Source of the DNA: Cristatella mucedo
Taxonomy: Eukaryota; Bryozoa; Phylactolaemata; Cristatellidae
DNA length: 64,000 nucleotides
NCBI GenBank assembly: GCA_009760855.2
Contig: WPIO01000041.1
Location: forward strand, 1,452,501-1,516,500
Direction: 5' to 3'
A model generated the notes under the pieces. The model was given only the letters and a program-made list of their open reading frames with translations, had not been told where the DNA came from and made no database searches. The position numbers were made by a program, and so were the translations under genes. Position 1 is the first letter of the stretch, and each line of letters begins with the position of its first letter. Below, piece by piece: positions 55,001 to 64,000 of the stretch.

Positions 55001-58000
55001 ACCCCTAACCATATTATTCATTTTGTTAGTTTTTCAAGCGTTATTTTACTTACCATTCAATTGCATTTCACTTTGCAACAAATGTAAAGCGCCTAGAAAG
55101 AGATTAAGTTCTTTGAGGGAGCTTTATCAAGTGCATTATTATAATTATTATTAGTATAGGTAAGGCGGTTGTTTTCATGACCTCGGTACCAAGGTCGTGG
55201 GTTCGAATCCTGCGGAGGGCGATCTTTTATCGCCGAAGCAAGCGGTGGCGATAGCCGTAAAAGCTCTTCTGTCGCTATATAGAAAGTTGCTGAATCAGAT
55301 AGTATGTTTTATTAAAAAGAAATGATTTTAAGGGGTCGTAATAGTGGTTTTTGGTCGGAACTTGGTGGGTGTTCTCCGTTCTCCGAGCTCTTAGTGTAGC
55401 TAAACTATTCACAAGCGAGCGAAGACTAGGTGTTCACGCGGTGTTAATTGTAGCCAGTGTTCAAATCATGAGATAAATGTCGTCTTTTATTGGCAAATGA
55501 AATTGCCTGATGGAATCATTTTGCCTAAGACCGCACTGTTAGAATTTAGCTCGCCTACACATTGTCTTAAAGCTCTATAATGTTTGACCTAGAATTGTCA
55601 TTTCAAAGCTGTACATTGTCCCTGTTTTTTTATTAGAACGAACCGGAATTGGACGAGTCCTGCCGAGCCGACGAATGGGAAGTCTTCTTCGTAGCAATGG
55701 ATGAACTGTCACTAAAGTGCTTGGCTCAGGTAAAGCGATTTGTGCTTGATGCAGAGCAATAGCGTCGTCGTCGGGAATCAGCCTCCGTCTTTCAATTAGG
55801 TTGCAGCAGTCTGTTTGTGACAAATAGCTGCTAAGATGTGCTCTGTTCACACGACTATGGGCTGCAAGATTTGAGCTGTCTCCCGGCTATCTTCCTATCA
55901 TGTACTGTTCTATCCTTAAGAAAGTGTCGATTGCTCTTAGGGCGCTTGCAAGAAATTTTATTGTTGTTTTTATTGCTATTTATTTCCTTGTTCCTCAAAT
56001 TTAAATCCCAATTTGGTTATGCATGGTTTGAATCATGCAGAAGAAAAATTATAGGACTTTATAACAAGTCCTAGTTTCCTCGCACGATAAGTCTCGACAT
56101 GCGTTGCAGGTTAATATTTAGAATTCACCAGAGCAAATATTTCAGAAAGGCAAAATAGCAAAGGAAGAAAATTACCTGAATTAACTCTAATGGAACGGCT
56201 AACAAAATTGTATTAATTGTACGCAGAACGAGTTGGCCAAGCCTAACAGCGAGTGCCAACTGTAAAACGATCTTCTCAAAAAGGCAGACTTAGGTTAAGT
56301 CTCTCTGCCTGTGCTTCTCTTGATCTTCCGGCATCTTCTGGTTACATTGATCACTAAGTCAAGCGCCTCCCATGTCGTATGGGCACCACTGGCACAAGAC
56401 CACAATGGTGCAGGTCCCATCTCGGCGAGATACTCCATAGCACTGATATGGACGGACAAAGATCATCCAAAGAACCACTAAAGAATACGATACCTCAGGA
56501 CTGTGTGCTCCGTCCGCTTCATTTGACAGTCTTCCTCTTACTGATTTGATCGCCAAGCATAATCTGGGCTTTCACTTCTACGAAGATGATATTCAACTGT
56601 GCCTCTGCTTTGATCCATCTCAGCCCTCCAGCACGTCTAATTCTCTCAACTCCCATGACGCATGTTTTGCTTTTATCCGTACACGGATGGCAGCAAACTC
56701 TCTCAGCCTAAAAAATTAACTTATTAGTCATTGGAAAACCAAGTGTGACCAAGAAATTGGAAACATTGCTGCTCAAAATCGGATCCGCCAGCGTTTCTCC
56801 TGAATGAAATCAGGATGTCCTGCTCCATAGTGATCTTTCACAGGACGACCACGTCATATCTACAGTCAAGACTACCTACTTTCAGCTACATAGCATTTCC
56901 AAACTTCGGTCTTTCTTAGAGCAGGGCTACTACATCCAAATTGGTCATGCATTCTTATTCTCCCGTCTCGACTCATGCCGCACACTGCTAGCTGGTCTAC
57001 CGACCAGCCTGAGTGAGCAGGCACTTGAAGCTGGTGCAAAACGCTGCAGCTAGGCTTGTCTGTCCTTAGCGTCACAGTTACCACATAACACTACATCTCG
57101 ATGACCTACACTGGCTCCCAATCAAGCAGCGTGTCGCCAACCACGTTCAGTCGCGCACGTCTTGGTCCCTTCATTCTCTGGCTCCAGCCTACCTACTCTC
57201 CTACCAGGATAGGCAGCGTACCACCCGCCTTTCAAAATCAGGTAGTTTACCAATACCTCGTATGAACCTCAAATCCTTCGGAGACCGCGTCGTCTGTTGG
57301 TTTGCTCACAAAGCCCGGAACTCAATCCCGACCGACGTCATGGCATCCCCTAACTTGACAATAGTTAAAAGAAACTAAAACGCATCTATTTATCATAGCA
57401 TTTAGCGGGTCCATGTGAGTCATCCTTTGCGTGCCTGTGCATGCTGCCGCCAACAGTATTTGCATGCCAACCCTGTGCATGTTACCTCTAACCACGTTGT
57501 GCTCGCTGTCATTGAGCGTGCTACCCCTAACCGTTCGCTCACCGCTTCCTTTGCTACGAATGTACAGTGCCTAGAAAGAGGTTGAGTTCTCTGAGGGCGC
57601 TATAACAAATGTATTATTATTACTATTAGTGTACACTAGGCTTGTATGGGTGACTGAACTCGCGGTATTTATGCACTCCGGCATCTCACCTCCTAAGCCT
57701 AACCGGAAGTGGTGTGAGCTTTTTAGCTGAAGGGCAAGCCGGCACTCGTCTTTTTTCTTATCTACTTAGCGTATGCCTCTGCTCGCTTTAACAAATGAGA
57801 TGGATTGATGCTCTCACTCTAAAATCCAGATCGCGAAGAGTAAATAGGACATCAGATACGAGACCATGACAAAATAAAACTGCCAGCGAAGCGGTAAGAC
57901 TACTTCCGGTCGTCTAGCCATCAGCTGCTAACCGAGGCCACCACCAGCGGTTTCGGCTCGATCGACTGCATACTGCATAATTCCTCGCCTCGGCTGGGCC

Positions 58001-60198
58001 CAACAGCCCAGTCAAACCTGCTATCCTGGATGACCGCTCTCTGTCTGAAATACAGCTTCTTCGCAGGAGCAGAACAAACGCAAGCAGCCGTCTTAGGCAG
58101 TTGACCAGAGCTACGTATGTCAGCGGATTGATCGCGGTTCTTTTTGTGACCGGTTCGCCATTCTGCATATGGAAACTCGACGAATATAAAGAGAACGCTT
58201 AATGGACCTTACTGCTGGTCTATTATTCAGGTATTTAGAGAGATATTTATATGGATATTCATACTGAATATTCATACTTCAACTATCTCGCGATGCTCAA
58301 GATACAGAAGAATGTGATGGCATCTTCCTGAACCCTCTGAACCACATCTTCCCGAACCCCGTTACACAGCTAACAGTTTTACAAAGTAATTCTATTAGAC
58401 CAGAATGCATACAAACGGTCCGATTTTATTAGTTAAGAGCTGAGTTGTCGCGCTAGCTGAGTAATTTCGATTTCATCTAGGGTACGATAAGCCACGACCC
58501 TGTGCTAGTCTATGAGACCCTACACAATTGACATTTCGAAGCTTTTTAGCGCTGCACAACTGTCAGTCATTCAGGCTCGCTTAGAAAACATGCACACAAA
58601 TGACGTACACAAACGAATAGGGAAGATACGCCCCAGCGGGCGTCCTTGAATATCCAGAGCGTCCATCAACCTGTCCGCCAAAAGTATATCGAGAGCGTCC
58701 ATCCTGTTGTCCGCCAAAAGTTACGCCTGTGTCAGGTGCACTCCACAGTTTCTTGGGCAGGCGTCGTGGTCGCTGGCCTGAGACTACAAACCACCGTTCA
58801 CTAAATGCCTGAGTGGCAGCCGCCATCGCCGACTCCTGTTCGACCGAAGGCATGGACTTATATGCCCTGTTCGCTCTATCATTCTACTAGAAGGTAAACG
58901 GAGAAATGATGCCTAGCAGTGAGCGTGTGAGTTTTGTAATAAAAAACATTGCAGTTGCATTCCTCCTTTTTAGGCCTCTTTTGATTTGGGCATCACACGA
59001 CTTCGGGATTTTGTTTGCTTCCACATAGCAAGCCGAATTTCTGGATTCTTCGATCTACCCGAAGACGAGTTGCAACAACGTCTGCTATCTTTCGGACTGA
59101 CAGTCCCATTAGAGGTACATCCTTGAATCTTAGAATATAGTTAACTGGATGATTAACGCGTATAATCCTGGAGGATAAGTAACTGGGGAATTAAATCAAT
59201 TGTTCCTAGGAGATAATAAACTGAACATTGAACTATTTAGATTCCAGAAGACAATCAACAGGGTGATTAACTCATTTTCCTCGTGCATGTTCATAATTTC
59301 CACAGCTTAATGAAAAAGCAGGCTTATACTATTAAAACATGGCACGATGGGCCAGTAGGGTCCTCCAAGTAAAACACAAGGAGTCGAGATTCTTTCAAAA
59401 AGGCCTACACAGTCATAATTACAATTGATTAGCTCATGCATATATCGTTGCACGAGTAATGTTGAGTAATTCAGCTTGCCCACGCGATTTAGAGCTCTTA
59501 GTGAGTGAACAGCCAGTGTTTGCTCGTTGAGGCAGTAGTACTAGGCCGTGATAGCCCAGGAGGTAAGGTGCTCGCTCTTCACAACAGAGGTCACGGGTTC
59601 GCATCCTGCAGTTTTCTACTCGTTCTGAGTGCGACAGCGAGTGTGTACTATTGCTTTTTTCGCAAGTTGCTTGTCGCTTTTAAGCTGCTTCTGCTCAGCC
59701 TTATTGTTTACGCGCTACGACAGACAGCGGCCGCCCAGGGGTGCCAAATCGATCAGGCCGTCGAGCCGTCTGAGATTGGGGTGCTGCAGTCAATCGGGCA
59801 GTGACTCTGCTTGTAGCCTCGTTCTGCAGATGGCAATCGCCAACCGGCAGTAGCATCCAGCTTCCGGCAGAATTCTTCAACTAGCCTTTATTTCATTTCA
59901 TTTCATCTTGTTTATCTAGCATGATATTACTCACCCTTCAATTCCATTTCCCTTTGCAGCAAATGTAAAGCGCCTAGAAAGAGATTGAGTTCTCTGGGAG
60001 GCGCTTTATCAAGTGCATTGTTATTTTTATTATTATTATTTCATTTCCTCAGGCAGTGCTGGTTTTTAACCAGAGCCACGTACCTTGCTAGTTTGCTTGG
60101 GCCTCTGTGCCGCGCAAATTAGATGACCACCACGACGGTATACTCGCTAACTCAATTTTACGTTTCAGATCGCTAATGAAGTCAAGTCAGAGGAATAA
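44537..60198 (+). CDS. SKP1-like: SKP1-like SCF ubiquitin ligase adaptor (5 exons)
   Basis: Joining 44537-44666, 46393-46475, 55637-55729, 58974-59114 and 60169-60198 gives 477 nt, 158 residues (human SKP1 has 163). All introns are GT/AG with matching phases. Residues ~14-42 form the BTB/POZ start (DFIVIKTVNNEMFTID; family 'SIKLQSSDGEIFEVD'), ~49-71 PIEVPVHSWTMGFVIEFLEY ('PVPLPNVNAAILKKVIQWC'), ~82-102 ADEWEVFFVAMDELSLKCLA ('[20 protein letters not shown]'), and 103-149 the Skp1 dimer/F-box-binding helices (TRLRDFVCFHIASRISGFF). Family role: links CUL1 to F-box proteins in nucleus and cytosol. It is divergent: the acidic loop is short and the C-terminal WCEEK-like end is replaced by SEE. Elongin C is excluded because it ends before the last helices. 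Confidence 0.82.
44667..46392. other. SKP1-like intron 1
   Basis: Apart from the 16-bp minisatellite, it holds a GC-rich, purine-rich stretch (45000-45480) with no recognised gene. The frames at 45594-46318 have no domain. Confidence 0.5.
45684..45761. repeat. 16-bp minisatellite in SKP1-like intron 1
   Basis: Nearly five units of GCCTGAGCGAGCTCCA with one-base variants. Confidence 0.9.
46393..46475 (+). CDS. SKP1-like: SKP1-like exon 2
   Basis: The acceptor is ctctatttcag and the donor GTGAGT; phase 1 in, 0 out. It encodes GTGIQTPIEVPVHSWTMGFV and ends EFLEYYK, the 'PVPLPNV...VIQWCTHHK' strand-helix of SKP1. Confidence 0.83.
46476..47389. other. SKP1-like intron 2, 5' part
   Basis: AT-balanced sequence. 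A 107-codon minus-strand frame (47098-47421) rich in Lys has no recognised domain and overlaps the LINE end at its start; I do not call it a gene. Confidence 0.4.
47390..47592. mobile_element. two LINE L tails, tail to tail
   Basis: A plus-strand end (tttgcagaaaatgtaaagtg, gagattgagttatctgaggg) runs into (AAT)n and immediately out into a minus-strand end (cacttgatacacctccctta, gagaactcaatctctttcta). They share one AAT tract at ~47500-47525, forming a large imperfect inverted repeat. Confidence 0.85.
47760..47915 (+). mobile_element. LINE RT scrap
   Basis: AWCLQNSLKFDETKETLMVF recalls the post-YADD segment (SWMSKNFLKLNDDKTELLFI) of family B. Flanking sequence is unrecognisable. Confidence 0.5.
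47916..48711. other. intron 2, unassigned
   Basis: Short frames only. No motif is recognised. Confidence 0.4.
48712..48935 (+). mobile_element. LINE family L coding scrap
   Basis: Landmarks ctctaggtgtcctgctacaa, agtgatctttagctagatga, gcataacattgcaaacattc follow the family order after the RT domain. Confidence 0.65.
49005..49055. repeat. (TA)n(GA)n microsatellite
   Basis: Eleven TA units followed by fourteen GA units. It sits at the 3' side of the R2-like fragment and may be its tail region. Confidence 0.95.
49085..50330 (-). mobile_element. R2/NeSL-type LINE fragment with restriction-like endonuclease
   Basis: Minus strand, 5'-truncated after the RT palm. In order: APRSVGRFGLIRFGTNASIL (post-RT segment), a region ending CRLC, the zinc-knuckle half CYVLSHC, HNLVLGRIIGAL, then PDLVIDNGTDLVIVNVTVPF, the PD..(D/N)VTVPF core typical of the restriction-like endonuclease of R2, NeSL and relatives, and AVGALGSWW. 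CRLC and CYVLSHC lie in different frames, so a frameshift splits the zinc knuckle. It is the only element of this class in the window. Confidence 0.82.
50471..50500. repeat. (GT)n microsatellite
   Basis: About 13 GT units in SKP1-like intron 2. Confidence 0.9.
50515..50945 (+). mobile_element. LINE 3' end, family L-like but diverged
   Basis: Landmarks aatcaagcagcgcatcgact, ctcaaatcctttaaagagag, then tttccaaacaaatgtaaaat, gagatttagttctctttgcg. The coding frame is lost, and the tail is TTTATTG rather than ATT repeats. Confidence 0.7.
50946..51600. other. intron 2, unassigned
   Basis: No gene or repeat recognised. Confidence 0.4.
51601..52560 (-). mobile_element. LINE family L, old copy
   Basis: Reverse-strand landmarks in order: cgaactcaagactttaggag, gttctcgacagacaagccta, tcgaaccagctgtagacgca, gtggtatcattttctaataa, ggagctggggtggtcgaata, up to the RT-proximal gttgagagagtttgagttgc. 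All frames are broken. Confidence 0.75.
52586..52746 (+). mobile_element. SINE1 copy
   Basis: One of the best copies: ggtggcccactgggtaaggc (A box), gctttTCACaacctcggg, B box gtgggttcaaattc, body gggcgatcttttgttgccgc, end gatgttaattcagctag. Confidence 0.88.
52747..53587. other. intron 2, unassigned
   Basis: GC-balanced sequence without a recognisable gene. Confidence 0.4.
53588..53610 (+). mobile_element. SINE1 head fragment
   Basis: gtgagccgtgatgacacact is the first ~23 bp of SINE1 as at 2705. The SINE stops exactly where the duplicated block begins. Confidence 0.6.
53611..55155 (+). repeat. 1.5-kb duplicated composite block, copy 2
   Basis: Same order as 40957-42515: unknown 550 bp, GT run, minus LINE L tail (54160-54360), plus LINE L C-terminal half, hairpin and (ATT)n. 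Differences are scattered substitutions and small indels in the GT run and UTR. The LINE reading frame is slightly better kept here (SFGDRAFSSYAPKAWNSLPT). Confidence 0.92.
55157..55302 (+). mobile_element. SINE1 copy
   Basis: Starts at taggtaaggcggttg directly after the LINE tail of the duplicated block; B box gtgggttcgaatcc is perfect; end gttgctgaatcagatag. Confidence 0.85.
55637..55729 (+). CDS. SKP1-like: SKP1-like exon 3
   Basis: The acceptor is tgtttttttattag and the donor GTAAAG; phase 0 at both ends. It encodes 31 residues: NEPELDESCRADEWEVFFVA then MDELSLKCLAQ. The D-E-W-x-x-F-F pattern corresponds to SKP1 '[11 protein letters not shown]'. Confidence 0.85.
55730..56429. other. SKP1-like intron 3, 5' part
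   Basis: A faint LINE-tail-like segment (gcttgcaagaaattttattg) occurs near 55940. Otherwise nothing is recognised. Confidence 0.4.
56430..57632 (+). mobile_element. LINE family L 3' half, old
   Basis: Plus strand: ggtacctcag-like motif B remnant (acgatacctcaggactgtgt), ggctttcacttctacgaaga (YADD to YEDD), the C-terminal landmarks, UTR, hairpin (cctagaaagaggttgagttc, tctgagggcgctataacaaa) and ATT tail. Many indels. Confidence 0.85.
57633..58973. other. SKP1-like intron 3, 3' part
   Basis: Mostly unassigned. It contains a minus-strand 90-codon frame (58581-58853) with a 36-nt internal tandem repeat (58656-58727) encoding TFGGQxDGRSxY twice. I do not call it a gene, but see findings. Confidence 0.4.
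58974..59114 (+). CDS. SKP1-like: SKP1-like exon 4
   Basis: The acceptor is tcctcctttttag and the donor GTACAT; phase 0 at both ends. It encodes 47 residues: ASFDLGITRLRDFVCFHIAS followed by RISGFFDLPEDELQQRLLSF, equivalent to SKP1 '[20 protein letters not shown]' and 'KTPEEIRKTFNI'. Confidence 0.86.
59141..59281. repeat. degenerate ~40-bp tandem repeat in intron 4
   Basis: Three and a half units share TAACTGG.TGATTAA, then TTCCTGGAGGATAA-like ends (59141, 59180, 59221, 59259). It starts 27 bp after the exon 4 donor. Confidence 0.65.
59541..59612 (+). mobile_element. SINE1 head only
   Basis: The tRNA-like head is intact (ggccgtgatagcccaggagg, ctcttcacaacagaggtcac, gggttcgcatcctgcag) but the body is missing; TTTT follows at once. 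It does not fold with a paired acceptor stem, so I do not call a tRNA gene. Confidence 0.75.
59895..60045 (+). mobile_element. LINE family L 3' tail
   Basis: tttgcagcaaatgtaaagcg, cctagaaagagattgagttc, tctgggaggcgctttatcaa, then (ATT)n. In SKP1-like intron 4. Confidence 0.88.
60169..60198 (+). CDS. SKP1-like: SKP1-like exon 5 (terminal)
   Basis: The acceptor is ttttacgtttcag, phase 0. It encodes IANEVKSEE then TAA. It follows LSFGLTVPLE of exon 4 at the place where SKP1 has 'FTEEEEAQVRKENQW'. Short exon; support is the acceptor, phase and a good poly(A) signal downstream. Confidence 0.72.
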   Translation: MANEVKSEE

Positions 60199-60271
60199 TT
60201 CTAGATCCACTTTCTATATGCTATTAGATCATCGTTTTGGCATTGAAAATTTCACGTGGCAATAATTTTCA

Positions 60272-60277
60272 AATAAA
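60272..60277 (+). terminator. poly(A) signal of SKP1-like gene
   Basis: AATAAA 74 bp after the stop codon, in ttttcaaataaaaataag. Confidence 0.7.
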
Positions 60278-60440
60278 AATAAGAAAATGGTATTTATCCG
60301 GTTAAACTTCGAGCTACGCTCACACGTCTGTAGACCTTCGAAGCTCTTGGCGCGAGACCGTCTTTTGGGGCGACGTGCGCTTCTCGAGATTCTGCAACTG
60401 TGTCTTTCGCGAAAGAACACGACAAGTAACAAAAAAAATC

Positions 60441-60597
60441 CTAGCTGATTAAACAGCCTCTTTTTGTATAGCGACAGAAGAGCCTTTACGGCTATCACCA
60501 CCGCTTGCAGTGGCGATAAAGGATCGCCCACCGCAGGAATCGAACCCACGACCTCGGGACCGAGGTCGTGAAAGCAACCGCCTTACCTAGTGACAGG
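60441..60597 (-). mobile_element. SINE1, best minus-strand copy
   Basis: The reverse complement carries a perfect B box (gaatcgaacccacgacctcg), a complete body and the tagctgattaaacagcctct end. Low divergence suggests recent activity. Confidence 0.9.
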
Positions 60598-62062
<1,465 letters not shown>

Positions 62063-62140
<78 letters not shown>

Positions 62141-62142
62141 CG
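62063..62142. repeat. (TC)n microsatellite
   Basis: About 40 TC units with one interruption. Confidence 0.97.
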
Positions 62143-63339
62143 ACGAACGAGGTTTTTGTGACCTAAATTGCTACCTATAGGCACTGCTGAAGGTCAGCGA
62201 GATCCGCAGAAGCCTTAAAAACCGCCTAAAGGTGGAGAGGTATTAGAGAGAGCGTGAAGTGGTCATTCTTCATTCTCAAATGCAATCAGTTTCTTACTGT
62301 TCGCAACTGGGCAGCAGGGCAGGCGATCGTAGAAGGCCTCAGCGTGCTAGTTTCCAATACGGCCGAGACACACGCTTCCAATGCGACCAAGGCACGTCAT
62401 CTCAGCTTGCCAGTCGACAAGCCTACGTGCTAGCGTCGTGTATTCACTGTAAAAACAATTCACAGTCCTACAACCAACTGCTTATAAGTTCTCTTTTCGA
62501 GCTGTCATAGAAAACAGAGTTTCTGCAGTCCTGAAGTGATGGGCTGCGACACATTTCCCAAAGGTTGAATCTACAGGGCGTGGTGGCACATTAACTTTGA
62601 GCTGCCGCATGTCTGTAACTCACATCGCAGAGTAAACGTACGGTAAATTATCAGAAATGAAACAGCCGGAAGCTCCTTCAGCATTAAGCAAGAGTTAAAT
62701 GAAGGAAATGAGTCTGGAAGTGGGTTTTCAGAAAGCATGATCCATAATTTCAGATGATTTATTTTTGGATGAGTGAGTTTTGGACGAATGACTGCTACGC
62801 AGTTGGGCATGTTTATGCTTGAGGTTTAGGTTTATAGTTTATTGCTTAGATTTATGGCTTCACAGATAAACGGCGAAGACACGTTAATGGCTTAAGGTTC
62901 GCTGCGTGTCGACAGATTAAGCGTTTACGGTTTGCAGATATGCGGTCGATCAGTTTCATAGGTTGAGGTTTTGGCAGGGCAAAGTACGGCTTATCAGATG
63001 GCGTTGATTGCTTGTACGTGGTGGCTTTTGCATCGGGAAGGGGCAGGGGGCCACATTGTGGGCTGAATCATCCTTTTATCTAAGCGGTCTCATCTCTGCT
63101 TGCAGTTGAATATAGGATTGCCTGATGTAGGGTACTACCCCACGACACAGGTCACGTGCAAAGACACGGGCTAATCTTTTGCAATTTGTACTCATCACAC
63201 TAAGCAGGCAAGAATACCTGTACGTAGATTTACATATTCTTGCCACAATGCCTCACATGCAAGAAATACCCTAGTTGGCTAAACATGGCGGTTCTGCATC
63301 CTGGTTCTATGGAGCTATGAGTAAGCAGATACATTAAAG
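62143..63339. other. unassigned stretch
   Basis: No gene is seen. A weak GGTTTAGGTTTATAG-type periodicity occurs at 62820-62960. Confidence 0.4.
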
Positions 63340-63710
63340 CTATTCCTAATTCCCGACCGGTCGCTGCAGGAGCTTTTGCTCTACAGGTCAAGATTTCGCC
63401 ATTGCACTCCGAAATTCTTAGGCAATGACATCAATGTCTTTGGCTGCCGAGTGCGGCACGTCCTTTCCAGCCATCCTGAGTTGCTACTTCAATGAGACTC
63501 ACTTCCTCGACTGCCATCCTGACTCAGCTATGCTTCTCACTTACCTTTTGTTTAGTGATATTAAATCTGTTGGCAGACACATGTGGCACCGAAAGCCCAT
63601 TAGTCACGTGAGTCACGTGCACGGAAAACTCACGCGTAACACTCATTTGGTCACTTTCTGGAGTTTCAGACAGAGATGCATACATGAACCGTGACGCATG
63701 CCGCCCATCA
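63340..63710 (+). mobile_element. LINE family B 3' end
   Basis: Parallel to 16330-16650: ctacaggtcaagatttcgcc, ggcacgtcctttccagccat, cctgagttgctacttcaatg, gagtttcagacagagatgca. Coding is destroyed. Confidence 0.75.
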
Positions 63711-63902
63711 CTCTAACATGTCAGGGCAAGCTGAACGATTCGTGGACCTGCGGTACCCGTCCAGGCATTCCACTGTGGCACAGCGAAGTTTGTCAATCGT
63801 GTAGTACAACTCGTGAGAGCTGGCTGTTGAGATGCATGAAACCATGTTTAAGCAAAAGAATGACAGCATTTTACCTGGATGCGAAAAGGGCGAAATGCTG
63901 TC

Positions 63903-63958
63903 TCCTGGAGTGCTAACATTACGAGGATAATTATCCTCGTAATGTTAGCACTCCAGGA
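63903..63958. repeat. perfect 56-bp palindrome
   Basis: Two exact 28-bp arms meet with no spacer at 63930/63931. The left arm begins TCCTGGAGTGCTAACATTAC and the centre is GGATAATTATCC. It begins 98 bp from the window end. Confidence 0.96.
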
Positions 63959-64000
63959 AGCATATTTTTTGGGTGTCGGGGACTAAGTACAACTGGGGGG

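Noticed and set aside
59541-59612. A genuine tRNA gene
   Set aside because: Head matches the SINE1 family and the acceptor stem does not pair.

Overview
This window looks like nuclear DNA of an intron-rich invertebrate animal. The evidence is GT/AG-spliced genes, many truncated non-LTR retrotransposons, tRNA-derived SINEs, long dinucleotide tracts, and no operon structure or bacterial-type gene. I cannot name the phylum from sequence alone. Almost all listed long open frames are shadows of repeats; the two real genes were recovered by joining short exons by hand.

Gene 1 (minus strand, 5559-26773) is a ten-exon GH38 alpha-mannosidase of the Golgi mannosidase II type, 1386 codons plus stop. 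Every intron is GT/AG and all nine exon junctions agree in phase. It has a type II membrane anchor, all four zinc/catalytic residues (H162, D164, D278, H638), the acid/base GDD motif, and a long C-terminal beta domain. The residues that in fly Golgi mannosidase II hold the GlcNAc 'anchor' sugar appear to be missing, so its substrate rule may differ.

Gene 2 (plus strand, 44537-60198) is a five-exon, 158-residue SKP1-like protein (BTB/POZ-type SCF ubiquitin ligase adaptor), also phase-consistent, with a poly(A) signal at 60272. The two genes are divergently oriented, with about 17.8 kb of repeat-rich DNA between their starts. I see no functional link between them.

The rest is mobile DNA. (a) Family L: an L2/CR1-like LINE present as more than 25 5'-truncated pieces in both orientations, all with the same 3' stem-loop and an (ATT)n tail; the largest copy is 9168-11625. 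(b) Family B: a second, more distant LINE at 15720-16650, 33107-34310 and 63340-63710. (c) One R2/NeSL-type fragment carrying the restriction-like endonuclease, 49085-50330. (d) SINE1: about 165 bp, tRNA-Glu-like, at least ten copies and one head-only piece. (e) SINE2: a tRNA-like head on the LINE 3' tail, so probably mobilised by family L.

Structural oddities include two perfect palindromes (1621-1679, 63903-63958), a 1.5-kb direct duplication (40957-42515 and 53611-55155) bracketing SKP1-like exons 1-2, a tandem array of Pol III A-box cores (27578-27829), an apparently twin-primed LINE insertion (36205-37695), and a 12-bp satellite that has grown inside a dead LINE (14018-14296). Large GC-rich stretches (1-960, 27966-29655, 30060-31735, 38580-39780) hold no gene I can recognise.
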